NCBI RefSeq assembly: GCF_029433445.1
Contig: NZ_JAQTIC010000004.1
Coordinates: 62,001-126,000, forward strand
DNA length: 64,000 nt
Source of the DNA: Lactobacillus sp. ESL0701
GTDB taxonomy: Bacteria; Bacillota; Bacilli; Lactobacillales; Lactobacillaceae
Reading direction: 5' to 3'
In this document: piece by piece, positions 55,072 through 63,859 of the stretch
How the letters are laid out: each line of letters begins with the position of its first letter
Position numbering within the stretch: the stretch's first letter is position 1
Notes under the pieces: generated by a model
What the model was told of the DNA's origin: nothing
Seen by the model: the letters and a program-made list of their open reading frames with translations, nothing else
Database searches by the model: none
Made by a program: the position numbers and the translations under genes

Positions 55072-55791
55072 ATGCATGATAGTTTAACAATGCAAATGCT
55101 TGGTGAGTTCTTAGGAACCGCTATCCTTGTTTTGTTTGGTGATGGCATCTGTGCCGTTGTTAATTTGAAAAAGTCAAAAGGCAATGGTGCTGGCTGGCTA
55201 GCAGTTACTCTGGGCTGGGGTTTTGCCTTAGCTTTCGGGATTTACTGTGTAAGTTGGCTTAGTCCAGGACATTTGAATCCGGCTGTTACCTTGGGAATGG
55301 CAATTGTTGGTAACTTACCTTGGAGTTCTGTTTTGCCATACTTTGTTGCTCAAGTTGCCGGAGGTTTTGTTGGCGGTATTCTAGTTTGGCTGACATATTA
55401 CCCTCATTTTGCGGCAACTGAAGACCAAGACGTTATTTTGGGCACTTTTGCAACTGAACCTGCCATTAGAAAATATCTCTGGAATTTCTTTGCGGAAATG
55501 ATTGGGACATTTATGCTTGTCTTTGGCTTATTAGCCTTTAGTAAGAGTCAATTTGCTCCAGGTCTAAATCCACTAGTTGCTGGTTTATTATTAGGTGCTA
55601 TTGGCCTTTCATTAGGTGGTTCAACTGGTGCTGCTCTTAATCCAGCTCGTGATTTGGGACCAAGATTGGTTCACCAATTGTTCCCAATTGCTAATAAGGG
55701 CAAGTCTGACTGGGCATATGCTTGGGTTCCAGTTGTTGCACCATTTGTTGGTGGTATTTTAGCAGCATTATTATTTTTAGTAATTAAATAA
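55072..55791 (+). CDS. glpF: Glycerol/lactate facilitator, aquaporin family (GlpF), copy 1
   Basis: A 239-aa six-helix MIP channel. The two pore motifs are HLNPAVTLG and ALNPARDLGPR; the Asp after the second NPAR is the glycerol-facilitator mark. It lies 120 bases after dhaM, so it likely supplies glycerol or dihydroxyacetone to DhaKLM. In some lactobacilli such channels also pass lactic acid. GAGGGAGA precedes the ATG. A close paralogue is at 56.9 kb. Confidence 0.93.
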   Translation: MHDSLTMQMLGEFLGTAILVLFGDGICAVVNLKKSKGNGAGWLAVTLGWGFALAFGIYCVSWLSPGHLNPAVTLGMAIVGNLPWSSVLPYFVAQVAGGFVGGILVWLTYYPHFAATEDQDVILGTFATEPAIRKYLWNFFAEMIGTFMLVFGLLAFSKSQFAPGLNPLVAGLLLGAIGLSLGGSTGAALNPARDLGPRLVHQLFPIANKGKSDWAYAWVPVVAPFVGGILAALLFLVIK

Positions 55792-55811
55792 TTATTACTT
55801 GTTGACTAAAT

Positions 55812-55867
55812 AAAAGTACTGATACTTTTAAAAATCCTTTAGACAATTTTGTCTAAAGGATTTTTTG
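55812..55867 (+). terminator. Two tandem hairpins ending glpF copy 1
   Basis: AAAAGTA/TACTTTT (55812-55829) is followed by AAAATCCTTTAGACA/TGTCTAAAGGATTTT (55831-55864) and T residues. The second is a strong terminator. Confidence 0.88.
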
Positions 55868-55916
55868 CTTACAATTTATTTTGGTATATAATAACAAAAT
55901 ATAAGGAGAGATTTTA

Positions 55917-56477
55917 ATGAAAAAAGAAAATAATGATGAAGGTTGGGGCAGTTTCTTTCGTGAACTGATTGTAATGTTGGCAGTTGTTCTAGGAATATGT
56001 TATCTGCTGCTGACTTTTGTAATTTCAAATGATCGGGTATCTGGCAATTCAATGCAGCCCAACTTTGAAGGTAATGAGCGTTTGATTGCATCGCGTCATA
56101 GCTCCTTTAAGCGAAACGATGTGGTTGTTCTGTATGCGCCTAAAGCCGCACGGGATACCCCAGGTTCAGTTTATGTTAAGCGGGTAATCGGCATGCCTGG
56201 TGATAAAATCGTGTCTAAAAATGACAAATTGTACGTTAACGGTAAATTATTGCCAGAACCCTATTTAGAAAATGATTATAAGAAAGCTGATAATGCAATT
56301 GGCCAAACGTATACAACCAATTTTACGTATCAGGTTCCTAAAGGTCATTATTGGGTAATGGGCGACCACCGGGATATTTCAAAGGATTCACGTCGTTTTG
56401 GTCCGATAACAAGAAAAGCAATAATTGGCAAGGTAGTCTTACGTTATTGGCCGCTTAATAAAATCCAAACATTTTAA
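55917..56477 (+). CDS. lepB: Signal peptidase I
   Basis: The 186-aa type I signal peptidase removes signal peptides from exported proteins at the outer membrane face. One N-terminal helix (residues about 18-37), the catalytic Ser45 in SGNSMQPNF and Lys88 in VYVKRVIGMPGDK, and the box E segment GDHRDISKDSRRFGPI are present. AAGGAGAG precedes the ATG. It stands alone between two terminators and the glpF paralogues. Confidence 0.96.
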   Translation: MKKENNDEGWGSFFRELIVMLAVVLGICYLLLTFVISNDRVSGNSMQPNFEGNERLIASRHSSFKRNDVVVLYAPKAARDTPGSVYVKRVIGMPGDKIVSKNDKLYVNGKLLPEPYLENDYKKADNAIGQTYTTNFTYQVPKGHYWVMGDHRDISKDSRRFGPITRKAIIGKVVLRYWPLNKIQTF

Positions 56478-56492
56478 AAGTAAATAATTTGG

Positions 56493-56527
56493 AAATCCCC
56501 CAATATTTAATTATTGGGGGATTTTTT
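56493..56527 (+). terminator. Rho-independent terminator after lepB
   Basis: AAATCCCCCAATA/TATTGGGGGATTT stem, 6-base loop, then T residues. Confidence 0.92.
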
Positions 56528-56889
56528 AATTAAAGCAAAAAATCACATGCTCAGGAATAATATCATCTTTTTCTTATAAAGCAAGTAGTTAAAATGATGA
56601 TAATTCCAATAGACATACTGTTATATTCACAGATAAATTAATAATACCGCTATATTTGACTGCTATGAATAATGGAACAAATTTCACAAACCATTTCACA
56701 AATAAAAAAATAAAAGCCATAATTTTATTGAAATGACAACATTTATGCTCAAACAAATATTTGTTAAAAAACTATTTACAATTGTGAAAAAATATTATAT
56801 ATTTTAATCAAGCGCTTCCATTATGTTTAATATTTATAAATATGAGGTTAATAATTCAATTACTAATTTTAGAAGGATTGGGAGTTAAA
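56528..56889. other. Long AT-rich leader region of glpF copy 2
   Basis: About 360 bases without a gene. It includes two copies of ATTTCACAAA (near 56679 and 56693), the promoter at 56775-56803, and a cre site at 56807-56820. No further structure was recognised. Confidence 0.5.
56775..56820 (+). promoter_or_regulatory. Promoter and cre site of glpF copy 2
   Basis: TTTACA (56775-56780), 17 bases, TATATT (56798-56803). ATCAAGCGCTTCCA (56807-56820) overlaps the start region; its reverse complement TGGAAGCGCTTGAT nearly repeats the cre site before dhaK. Confidence 0.7.
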
Positions 56890-57612
56890 ATGTTACATAA
56901 TAGTTTGGGTATGCAATTGCTTGGTGAATTTGTTGGAACGGCAATGATGATTTTATTAGGAGACGGTGTCTGTGCTGATATGGGACTGTCTAAGTCAAAG
57001 GCTAAGGGCGCCAATTGGGTTGGTATCGCTTTTGGCTGGGGTATGGCAATTACGTTTTCAGTATACTTTGTCAAATGGCTGACCCCCGGTTACTTTAATC
57101 CAGCAGTTGCTGTTGCCATGGCAATTTCAGGTAGTTTCTCATGGTCTTATGTTTTGCCGTATATAATTGCGGAAGTTGCCGGTGCATTTGTTGGTGCAAT
57201 TTTAGTATGGTTGATGTTTTATCCACATTGGCAAGAAACTACAGATCAAGAAGCAATTTTAACCAGTTTTGCTACGGCACCTGCCATTAGAAATTACTTT
57301 TGGAACTTTTTTGCAGAAATGTTAGCAACATTTGTTTTAGTATATGGACTGCTAGCATTTGGCAAGAGTGGTGTGAATCCGGCACTTAATCCTGTTCTTG
57401 CAGGTACTTTAATTACTGCGATTGCATTTTCACTTGGTGGTCCTACGGGAATCGCACTTAACCCAGCCCGTGACTTTGGTCCCCGGCTTGCTCACCAAGT
57501 ATTGCCAATTGCTAACAAGGGTAACTCAGATTGGGCTTATAGTTGGGTACCAATTGTTGGACCGTTTGTTGGTGGAATTTTAGCTGCCTTATTATTCGTT
57601 GGTCTTAGATAA
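56890..57612 (+). CDS. glpF: Glycerol/lactate facilitator, aquaporin family (GlpF), copy 2
   Basis: A 240-aa MIP channel closely similar to the copy at 55.1 kb, with pore motifs GYFNPAVAVAMA and ALNPARDFGPR. ATG 56890 (MLHNSLGMQLLGEF) aligns with copy 1 and follows GGGAG by 5 bases; an in-frame ATG at 56842 adds an unrelated sixteen-residue lead and is rejected. It has its own promoter and cre site, so the two copies are likely regulated separately. Substrate preference may differ (Val/Ala-rich first half-helix). Confidence 0.92.
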   Translation: MLHNSLGMQLLGEFVGTAMMILLGDGVCADMGLSKSKAKGANWVGIAFGWGMAITFSVYFVKWLTPGYFNPAVAVAMAISGSFSWSYVLPYIIAEVAGAFVGAILVWLMFYPHWQETTDQEAILTSFATAPAIRNYFWNFFAEMLATFVLVYGLLAFGKSGVNPALNPVLAGTLITAIAFSLGGPTGIALNPARDFGPRLAHQVLPIANKGNSDWAYSWVPIVGPFVGGILAALLFVGLR

Positions 57613-57615
57613 AAT

Positions 57616-57652
57616 AAAAATAAGCTATTCAAATTCGAATAGCTTATTTTTA
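57616..57652. terminator. Bidirectional terminator between glpF copy 2 and the LysR gene
   Basis: AAAAATAAGCTATTC/GAATAGCTTATTTTT stem of 15 bp with a 6-base loop; T tracts on both strands. Confidence 0.92.
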
Positions 57653-58531
57653 TGGCTTAAAATGGCGCAAAATTTCAATTCCTTCACGTTGGTACTTATT
57701 GGGAATAAAACTTTTGCGCATTGCAATCTGCATGTAGGCCCATAATTTTTGTCCCGGCTGCAGGCGAACAAGATGAATTCCGGCAACATCTTTAACACTG
57801 CTTTCCATTGCTAATGCAATACCAACATTACGTTTTACAAGATCAATCATTAATTTCATTGTTGTTGCCGTATAAATTATATTAGGTGTAAAATTACCAA
57901 ATTTTGCTTCTTGTTCAAGACATTCTCTGGTCAAGAAGCCACGTTCACGAGCAATAAAACGCTTATTACGTAATTTTGCAGCACTAATTTCATGAACGTC
58001 ATGCCAGGGATCGTTTAAACCGGTAATGATTACTAACTCTGTTTTATGTAAATTATGAATAAAGTAATCTGGATCGTTGATTTTAATCATCCAAGAATAA
58101 ATTGCAACGTCCACTTTACCATTGGTCAGATCGGAAAAAGCATCAGCTGATCGCTCAATGTGAGTATCGAGTAAATGGATAAGTCCTGCTTGAAAAAACT
58201 TTTGAATAATATCAGGAACATAGGAACTTCCGGCTTCGCCAGAAAAGGCGAGTCGGATTTTTTTGTCGCTTGCGTGTTTAACATCGTAATCAATACTTGC
58301 AATATCTTGGATCAGGATTTTAGCTTTTTGGTAAAGTAATTCGCCAGCATTAGTCAAAAGCAACTTACTTTTACGGTTTTTTTGAATAATTAATGGATCT
58401 TCGAACTTTTTAGCAAGTCGTTTAATCGCCATTGAAATTGTTGGCTGTGTAACTTCAAAATAAGCGGCAGTAGTAGTGTAATTACCAAGTTCAACTAATT
58501 TGCAAAAATAAATCAAATCTTTTTCATTCAT
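57650..58531 (-). CDS. LysR family transcriptional regulator
   Basis: A 293-aa LysR-type regulator: N-terminal winged HTH (LIYFCKLVELGNYTTTAAYF; TQPTISMAIKRLAKKFEDPL) and a C-terminal periplasmic-binding-like effector domain (from about residue 90). It is divergent from the flavin reductase/dicarboxylate carrier pair, so it most likely controls them in response to a dicarboxylate. The start is ATG. A palindromic AGGTATACCT lies just upstream in its leader. Confidence 0.92.
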   Translation of the reverse strand: MNEKDLIYFCKLVELGNYTTTAAYFEVTQPTISMAIKRLAKKFEDPLIIQKNRKSKLLLTNAGELLYQKAKILIQDIASIDYDVKHASDKKIRLAFSGEAGSSYVPDIIQKFFQAGLIHLLDTHIERSADAFSDLTNGKVDVAIYSWMIKINDPDYFIHNLHKTELVIITGLNDPWHDVHEISAAKLRNKRFIARERGFLTRECLEQEAKFGNFTPNIIYTATTMKLMIDLVKRNVGIALAMESSVKDVAGIHLVRLQPGQKLWAYMQIAMRKSFIPNKYQREGIEILRHFKP

Positions 58532-58596
58532 TCTGAGGTATACCTTTAAAAATCAATAAATAATATTTATAAGTGAATCTATTTATATTATATTAA

Positions 58597-58659
58597 ATTG
58601 CTTGATAAATGACAATAAACACTTGATAAATCAATGATTGCTATCACTGCTTGCAAGCA
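58597..58659. promoter_or_regulatory. Candidate LysR operator region
   Basis: CTTGATAAAT occurs at 58601-58610 and 58622-58631, exactly 21 bases apart (two helical turns). The first is framed by ATTG/CAAT (58597-58616), a T-N11-A type LysR box. A perfect 12-bp palindrome TGCTTGCAAGCA lies at 58648-58659. Confidence 0.6.
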
Positions 58660-58679
58660 ATTTCTGCTAAAAATAAAGT
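58651..58679 (+). promoter_or_regulatory. Promoter candidate for the second flavin reductase operon
   Basis: TTGCAA (58651-58656), 17 bases, TAAAGT (58674-58679). The -35 box overlaps the TGCTTGCAAGCA palindrome. Confidence 0.45.
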
Positions 58680-58746
58680 AGATTTATATTTATGAAACCG
58701 ATATATTTATTTTTAGTAAAGATTTATGAAAGTGTAGGTAATTATT

Positions 58747-60540
58747 TTGATTTACAATTCAGCACTTAAATGGGATGCAGTTTACGATGTTATTGTTGTT
58801 GGTTTTGGTGGTGCAGGCGCTGGCGCTGCTAGGTTCGCAGCTGATAATAATGCTAAAGTTTTATTAATCGACTCGGCTCCAGAAGGTCAAGAAGGTGGCA
58901 ATACCCGTTATTCTGGCGGGGCTTTTGCGTGGAGTGATAATTTTGCTGATTTGCGTGATTATTATAAGCAAACTTATTATCCATTCAAGTATGATCCTAA
59001 AGATCTAGACACTTTTGTTAACAATGTTTTGCAAATGAAAGAATATTCAAAAAAATATTTTGGAATTGATGCACAATATACAGGTAGAAGACCTCAAGGT
59101 GAATATCCAGAATATCGTCATGCTGCTACTATGCGTTCACAAACAATGACAAAAGGAATGTATAACGGTGGTTTTTGGAAATTATTACGTAAAAAAGTTT
59201 ATGAACGACTAGATAAAATTGATATTTGGTTTTCAAGTCCGGCCCAACACTTGATTCAAGATCCGGAAACAAAAACAATTTTAGGTGTTCAAATTAAGCA
59301 CCAGGATCAGGTTCGTTATGTAGCTGCCAAAAATGGTGTGGTTCTATCCTGTGGTGGTTTTGAAAATAATCAGGATATGGTGCAGAACTTTTTAGGACAA
59401 GGATCATTAGCACCAATTGGAACATTGTACAACCAAGGTAAAGGGATTGATTTAGCTGTTGAAGCTGGTGCGCGTCTATGGCATATGTCCAACTATGATT
59501 CGCACGGATTTTCGTTAAATGAAGGCAAACCAAGAGAAAAATTTGCCTACATGATTAACTGGAAGAGTTTATTCAACGGCAGTATTTTTGTCGCAGGTGA
59601 TGATGGTACCCGTTATTATCGCGAAGATGAAGAAGATCGTCATGGTTATAAATATAATCACGGTAATTGGATTATGCTGCCTAATCAAAACCATCCTCAC
59701 ATTGTGATGGATCAAAGACAATACGAGCAGTTGGCTAGCGATACTTCTGATAAAGCTGATCAAATCAAGGAGTTAATCTCCTATTCAATTAAAGCTGACT
59801 CAATTGCCGAATTAGCTAAGAAAATTGATGCTCCTAAATTAGAACAGGCTGTTGATGATTTCGGCTTTTTAGTTGAAGTAACTAAGCGCGACATGTTTTT
59901 AAATCGTAATATTGAAACAATGCGGGCCTTCGGTGTGGGACCATACTATGCAATTCCGATTCGTCATAATATTTTACATACTCATGGTGGCGGTCGCCGC
60001 AATGAAAAATGTGAAGTACTTGATATGGCCAATAATGTAATTCCTCATTTATATGAAGCAGGGGAATTAGGAGATATTTTTGCTACTAAGTATATTGGTG
60101 CTAATAGTATTGCAGATTTACTAATTTCTGGCAAAATTGCAGGGGAAAATGCTGCATGGCCAAAACGGAAGATTGTCGACTTTGATGTTATTAGTCATGC
60201 AAGTGAAGTACCAGAATTAAAATCTGATGCTCATGCTTCATCAAGTGATTATGAAGCTGGTCCAAATCAAGGTATTGGAATTAGCGAAAATGGAATTAAC
60301 GATGTTCCAATTGTTGTCCGTGTAACTACCAATAACAATAAAATTACTAATATTGAAACTTTACAACAGAAAGAAACGCCATCTCTTGGTGGACGTGCTA
60401 TTCCGGCTTTAACTAAAGAAATGTTGGCTAAGCAGACTACTGATGTTGATGCAGTTAGTGGTGCGAGTGTAACTAGTGCTGCCTTTAAAGCTGCAGTTAA
60501 GCAAGCGATTAGTAACGCCAAAAATAAAGGAGAAAACTAA
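58747..60540 (+). CDS. FAD-dependent fumarate reductase-like protein with FMN-binding domain (copy 2)
   Basis: A 597-aa paralogue of the enzyme at 36.4 kb. The FAD loop is VIVVGFGGAGAGAARFAADN, followed by EGGNTRYSGGAF; active-site blocks include GTLYNQGKGIDL, DGTRYYREDEEDRHGY and HTHGGGRRNEKCE. The C-terminal FMN domain ends in VDAVSGASVTSAAFKAAVK. TTG is the start, with a weak site. The carrier gene starts on its stop codon (TAATG). Substrate is probably fumarate or another unsaturated acid; the differing substrate-loop residues from copy 1 suggest another specificity. Confidence 0.9.
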   Translation: MIYNSALKWDAVYDVIVVGFGGAGAGAARFAADNNAKVLLIDSAPEGQEGGNTRYSGGAFAWSDNFADLRDYYKQTYYPFKYDPKDLDTFVNNVLQMKEYSKKYFGIDAQYTGRRPQGEYPEYRHAATMRSQTMTKGMYNGGFWKLLRKKVYERLDKIDIWFSSPAQHLIQDPETKTILGVQIKHQDQVRYVAAKNGVVLSCGGFENNQDMVQNFLGQGSLAPIGTLYNQGKGIDLAVEAGARLWHMSNYDSHGFSLNEGKPREKFAYMINWKSLFNGSIFVAGDDGTRYYREDEEDRHGYKYNHGNWIMLPNQNHPHIVMDQRQYEQLASDTSDKADQIKELISYSIKADSIAELAKKIDAPKLEQAVDDFGFLVEVTKRDMFLNRNIETMRAFGVGPYYAIPIRHNILHTHGGGRRNEKCEVLDMANNVIPHLYEAGELGDIFATKYIGANSIADLLISGKIAGENAAWPKRKIVDFDVISHASEVPELKSDAHASSSDYEAGPNQGIGISENGINDVPIVVRVTTNNNKITNIETLQQKETPSLGGRAIPALTKEMLAKQTTDVDAVSGASVTSAAFKAAVKQAISNAKNKGEN

Positions 60541-61955
60541 TGTTAGATAAATTTCAATGGAAAAAATGGGTGCTGCCCTTAGCTGTTGGCATCATTTTGT
60601 GGCTATTAACGCCATTAAAGCCAGGGGCAATCAGTGTTCCTGCTTGGCATCTGTTTGCAATCTTTATTGCAACGATTATTGCCTGTGTTACTAAGCCGTT
60701 ACCGATGATGGCTGTCACAATTATTGCAATTGTTGTTGCCACCTTAACTGGTATCTTTAAAATGGACGAAGTTGCAGCTGGCTTTGGTAATTCAACTGCC
60801 TGGATGGTTGCAATGTGTATGTTCATGGCTGCTGGTTTTATTAAGTCAGGCTTAGGCAAGAGGATCGCCTATTTCTTTGTTAAAACTTTTGGCAAGAAAA
60901 CTTTGGGTTTGGCTTATGCCTTATCAATGGTTGAAACTGTACTAGCAATTGGTATCCCAAGTAATAATGCTCGGGTTAATGGTATCATGTATCCAATTAT
61001 TGATAATTTATCAAAAGAAATGGGTTCAGATCCTAAAAAGGGAACCCAAAGAAAAATGGGTTCATTCTTAGTTTTTAATGAATATGAAGTCAATATTGTT
61101 ACTTCAACCATGTTCCTTACTGGGCTAGCTGGTAATATGGTGGCATTGGGAATTGCCAAGACGCAGAATGTTTCAATTTCTTGGATGCAATGGTTTATTG
61201 CCGCAATTGTCCCGGGAATTATTTCTTTGCTTGTCGTGCCATTCATCTTGTATAAGATTTATCCGCCTGAAGTTAAAGAAACACCAAACGCTCATGCATG
61301 GGCAGATGCCAAATTAAAAGAATTGGGTAAAACGACTGTTGCAGAAAAAATCATGGCTGCTGTCTTTATCTTGGCAGTTGTCTTATGGCTTGTAGGTTCG
61401 AAAATTGGAATTGATGCAACCGAAGTTAGTTTTATTGCCGTAGCCTTATTATTAATTACAGGAGTAATTAATGTTAAGGACTTACTTGGACAAAGTTTTG
61501 CTTGGAATATTTTAACTTGGTTGTCAATTATCATGTTAATGTCCCAGAAGTTGATGACATTAGGCTTCTTCCCATGGTTCTCAAAGACTTTAGGTAATGC
61601 ATTACATGGCATGAACTGGATTTGGGTTTTAGTAATTCTTTACCTGGTTTACTTTTACTTACACTACTTATTCCCAAGTATTACAACGCAGATTTCTGCT
61701 TTGTATGCCGGATTCTTGTCTGTTGCAATTGGTGCTGGTGTACCGCCATTGATGGCTGCTTTAATGCTGGCATTAGATGGTTCATTGTACTTATCTACTT
61801 CAACTTATTCTGCTGGCCCTGCTGCTTTACTTTCATCAACTGGATATGTATCTAATAAAGATTGGTGGAAACTAAGTGCGATTATCGGTGTTGTCCTTAA
61901 CGTTATCTGGCTTGGCGGCGGATTGCTATGGACTAAGGTAATTGGAATGTGGTAA
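60540..61955 (+). CDS. DASS family dicarboxylate carrier (anion:sodium symporter or antiporter)
   Basis: A 471-aa membrane protein of the divalent anion:Na+ symporter/CitT group with about twelve helices. Characteristic features are the first anion motif IPSNNARVNGIMYPI and the second SLYLSTSTYSAGPAALL, plus AGFGNSTAWMVAMCMFMAA. It overlaps the flavin reductase stop by one base (TAATG), so both are translationally coupled. A fumarate or malate/succinate exchange feeding the reductase is the simplest reading; citrate/succinate exchange is another. AAAGGAG lies before the ATG. Confidence 0.9.
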   Translation: MLDKFQWKKWVLPLAVGIILWLLTPLKPGAISVPAWHLFAIFIATIIACVTKPLPMMAVTIIAIVVATLTGIFKMDEVAAGFGNSTAWMVAMCMFMAAGFIKSGLGKRIAYFFVKTFGKKTLGLAYALSMVETVLAIGIPSNNARVNGIMYPIIDNLSKEMGSDPKKGTQRKMGSFLVFNEYEVNIVTSTMFLTGLAGNMVALGIAKTQNVSISWMQWFIAAIVPGIISLLVVPFILYKIYPPEVKETPNAHAWADAKLKELGKTTVAEKIMAAVFILAVVLWLVGSKIGIDATEVSFIAVALLLITGVINVKDLLGQSFAWNILTWLSIIMLMSQKLMTLGFFPWFSKTLGNALHGMNWIWVLVILYLVYFYLHYLFPSITTQISALYAGFLSVAIGAGVPPLMAALMLALDGSLYLSTSTYSAGPAALLSSTGYVSNKDWWKLSAIIGVVLNVIWLGGGLLWTKVIGMW

Positions 61956-61991
61956 AAATTAATACAGATTGCAGATAAGCATAACTTCTAC

Positions 61992-62020
61992 TTGACAAAT
62001 AATGAGTTGATTATTAAGAT
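61992..62020 (+). promoter_or_regulatory. Promoter of the brnQ T-box transcript
   Basis: TTGACA (61992-61997), 17 bases, TAAGAT (62015-62020). Nearly the same promoter precedes the T-box at 63.8 kb. Confidence 0.8.
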
Positions 62021-62039
62021 ATCCTTAATATTTAAAAAG

Positions 62040-62312
62040 CGATGAAAAGAAAAGTATGTTTGCAGGTAATGCACAGAGAGTTCCGGCTACTGAAATGGAA
62101 TCACGAATGCAAACAGAAAATCCCTTGGAGCTATCTGGTGAACAAAGTAACTAGAGTTGGTGACACCCATTAACGTGTTAGCGTATCGCAAGTAATTGCC
62201 GTACGTGAAGTGACTGCTGAGTTTAGGCAAAGCTGGATTTAGCAGTAAGATAGGTGGTACCGTGCCAAGTAAGCACCCTTGAAGTAAATTCAAGGGTGCT
62301 TTTTTATTGCTA
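62040..62312 (+). promoter_or_regulatory. T-box riboswitch, isoleucine type
   Basis: The specifier stem GTTTGCA/TGCAAAC encloses AGAGAGTTCCGG and the loop GGAATCACGAA, where the specifier reads ATC (Ile). The T-box proper is TAGGTGGTACCGTGCC near 62252-62267, followed by the terminator stem AGCACCCTTGAA/TTCAAGGGTGCT and a T run. It should let transcription reach brnQ when tRNA-Ile is uncharged. Confidence 0.87.
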
Positions 62313-62396
62313 AAAATAGGGCAGGTGATGGACTCATGAAAGTTAAAATTAGCATCCAAGTAAAAGTTAGACAATTTATTAAAATGGAGGTTAAGT

Positions 62397-63779
62397 ATGG
62401 ATGAATTAGAACAAGATGTTAATCAAAAACCATTGACTTGGAAGCAGTATTTAGTTGTTGCCTCGCTGCTGTTTGGTTTGTTTTTTGGGGCTGGTAATTT
62501 AATTTTTCCAATTCACTTGGGTCAAATGGCAGGAGCCAATTGGGGGCAAGCAACCCTTGGCTTTTTGGTAACTGCGGTTTTACTGCCATTACTATCAGTT
62601 TTAGCGATTAGCATGACACATGCTAAAGGGGTCTATGATATTGGTCTACCCCTTGGTTCAGCTTTTGCCTTGGTCTTTATGATCTTAATTCACTTAACGA
62701 TTGGTCCACTTTTTGGGACACCGCGGACTGCCAGTATTTCATTTACAGTTGGTGTTTTACCAATGCTGCCTAAGTCATGGGCGCAAACCGGTCTGTTTAT
62801 CTTTTCAGCATTATTTTTTATTTGTGCCTTTTTAGTTGCTTATAAGGAATCCAATATTTTAACTAGCGTCGGCAAAATCTTAAATCCACTTTTTTTACTA
62901 TTATTGTTCGTAATTTTTTTGCTGGGCTTTTTCTCACCAATGGGACGTGCTAACGCGCAAAAAGTTACCCTAGCTTACCAACAGGCACCATTTTTTAATG
63001 GCTTTTTGCAAGGATATAATACGATGGATGCCTTGGCTGGGTTGGCCTTTGGGGTAACAGTGGTAACTGCTGTCCGCCAAATGGGCAAGACGACTGCTAA
63101 GAGTAATGCCAAAGTAACCGCTAAGGCCGGCGTTTTGGCAACAGGTACGATTGGCTTAATATACATTGCGTTAATTTGGCTTGGCGCTACGACATTAAAT
63201 CATTACAAGTTGTCGCCAGATGGTGGGGTTGCCTTTAATCAAATTGTTACCTATTATCTTGGTGGTTTTGGTCATGCATTGCTGGCAACATTAATTACGG
63301 TTACCTGTTTAACAACTGCAGTGGGTTTGATTGCCGCATTTGCTCAAGATTTTCACCGTAGCTTTTCTAAAATAAGTTATCATACTTGGTTATTTTTGAT
63401 GACCTTAGCATCATTTTTAACTGCTAATTTTGGTCTTGATACGATTATTTCTTGGTCAACGCCCATGCTGATGTTCCTTTACCCAGTTGCAATCGTATTG
63501 ATTTTACTGTCAATTACATCTTCATTGTTTCACCGTGATCCTATTGTTTACTTTTGGGTTGTATTATTTACGTTAATTCCAGCCTTTTTAGATATGGTTG
63601 CGGCCTTGCCGCCAGTAATTAGTCAAAGCTCGTGGGTTTCGAGTTTACATGCCGTGCAGTTAAAGTATTTACCATTTGCGGCAATTGGTATGGATTGGCT
63701 AATTCCTGCTCTTATTGGCTTAGTTATTGGGCTTGTTTGCCATTTTATTAAAGAAAGAACAGCTCAGGCAAAGGCATAA
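62397..63779 (+). CDS. brnQ: Branched-chain amino acid carrier BrnQ
   Basis: A 460-aa LIVCS-family Na+-coupled carrier for Leu, Ile and Val with about twelve helices. Typical segments are LFFGAGNLIFPIHLGQMAGA, FGTPRTASISFTVG, GYNTMDALAGLAFGVTVV and AAFAQDFHRSF. GGAGG lies 6 bases before the ATG. Control by an Ile-type T-box upstream fits the substrate. No clear terminator follows; the next T-box transcript starts about 60 bases downstream. Confidence 0.95.
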   Translation: MDELEQDVNQKPLTWKQYLVVASLLFGLFFGAGNLIFPIHLGQMAGANWGQATLGFLVTAVLLPLLSVLAISMTHAKGVYDIGLPLGSAFALVFMILIHLTIGPLFGTPRTASISFTVGVLPMLPKSWAQTGLFIFSALFFICAFLVAYKESNILTSVGKILNPLFLLLLFVIFLLGFFSPMGRANAQKVTLAYQQAPFFNGFLQGYNTMDALAGLAFGVTVVTAVRQMGKTTAKSNAKVTAKAGVLATGTIGLIYIALIWLGATTLNHYKLSPDGGVAFNQIVTYYLGGFGHALLATLITVTCLTTAVGLIAAFAQDFHRSFSKISYHTWLFLMTLASFLTANFGLDTIISWSTPMLMFLYPVAIVLILLSITSSLFHRDPIVYFWVVLFTLIPAFLDMVAALPPVISQSSWVSSLHAVQLKYLPFAAIGMDWLIPALIGLVIGLVCHFIKERTAQAKA

Positions 63780-63812
63780 GCGTTCATTGCATCAAATTTT
63801 TTTGTTTTTTAG

Positions 63813-63841
63813 TTGACAAAGAATGGGTCGATGATTAGAAT
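63813..63841 (+). promoter_or_regulatory. Promoter before the second T-box
   Basis: TTGACA (63813-63818), 17 bases, TAGAAT (63836-63841). Confidence 0.8.
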
Positions 63842-63859
63842 ATTATTAATATTTAACAA

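Noticed and set aside
56842-56889. Upstream start for the second GlpF
   Set aside because: It adds a lead sequence absent from the paralogue, and the ATG at 56890 has the ribosome-binding site.
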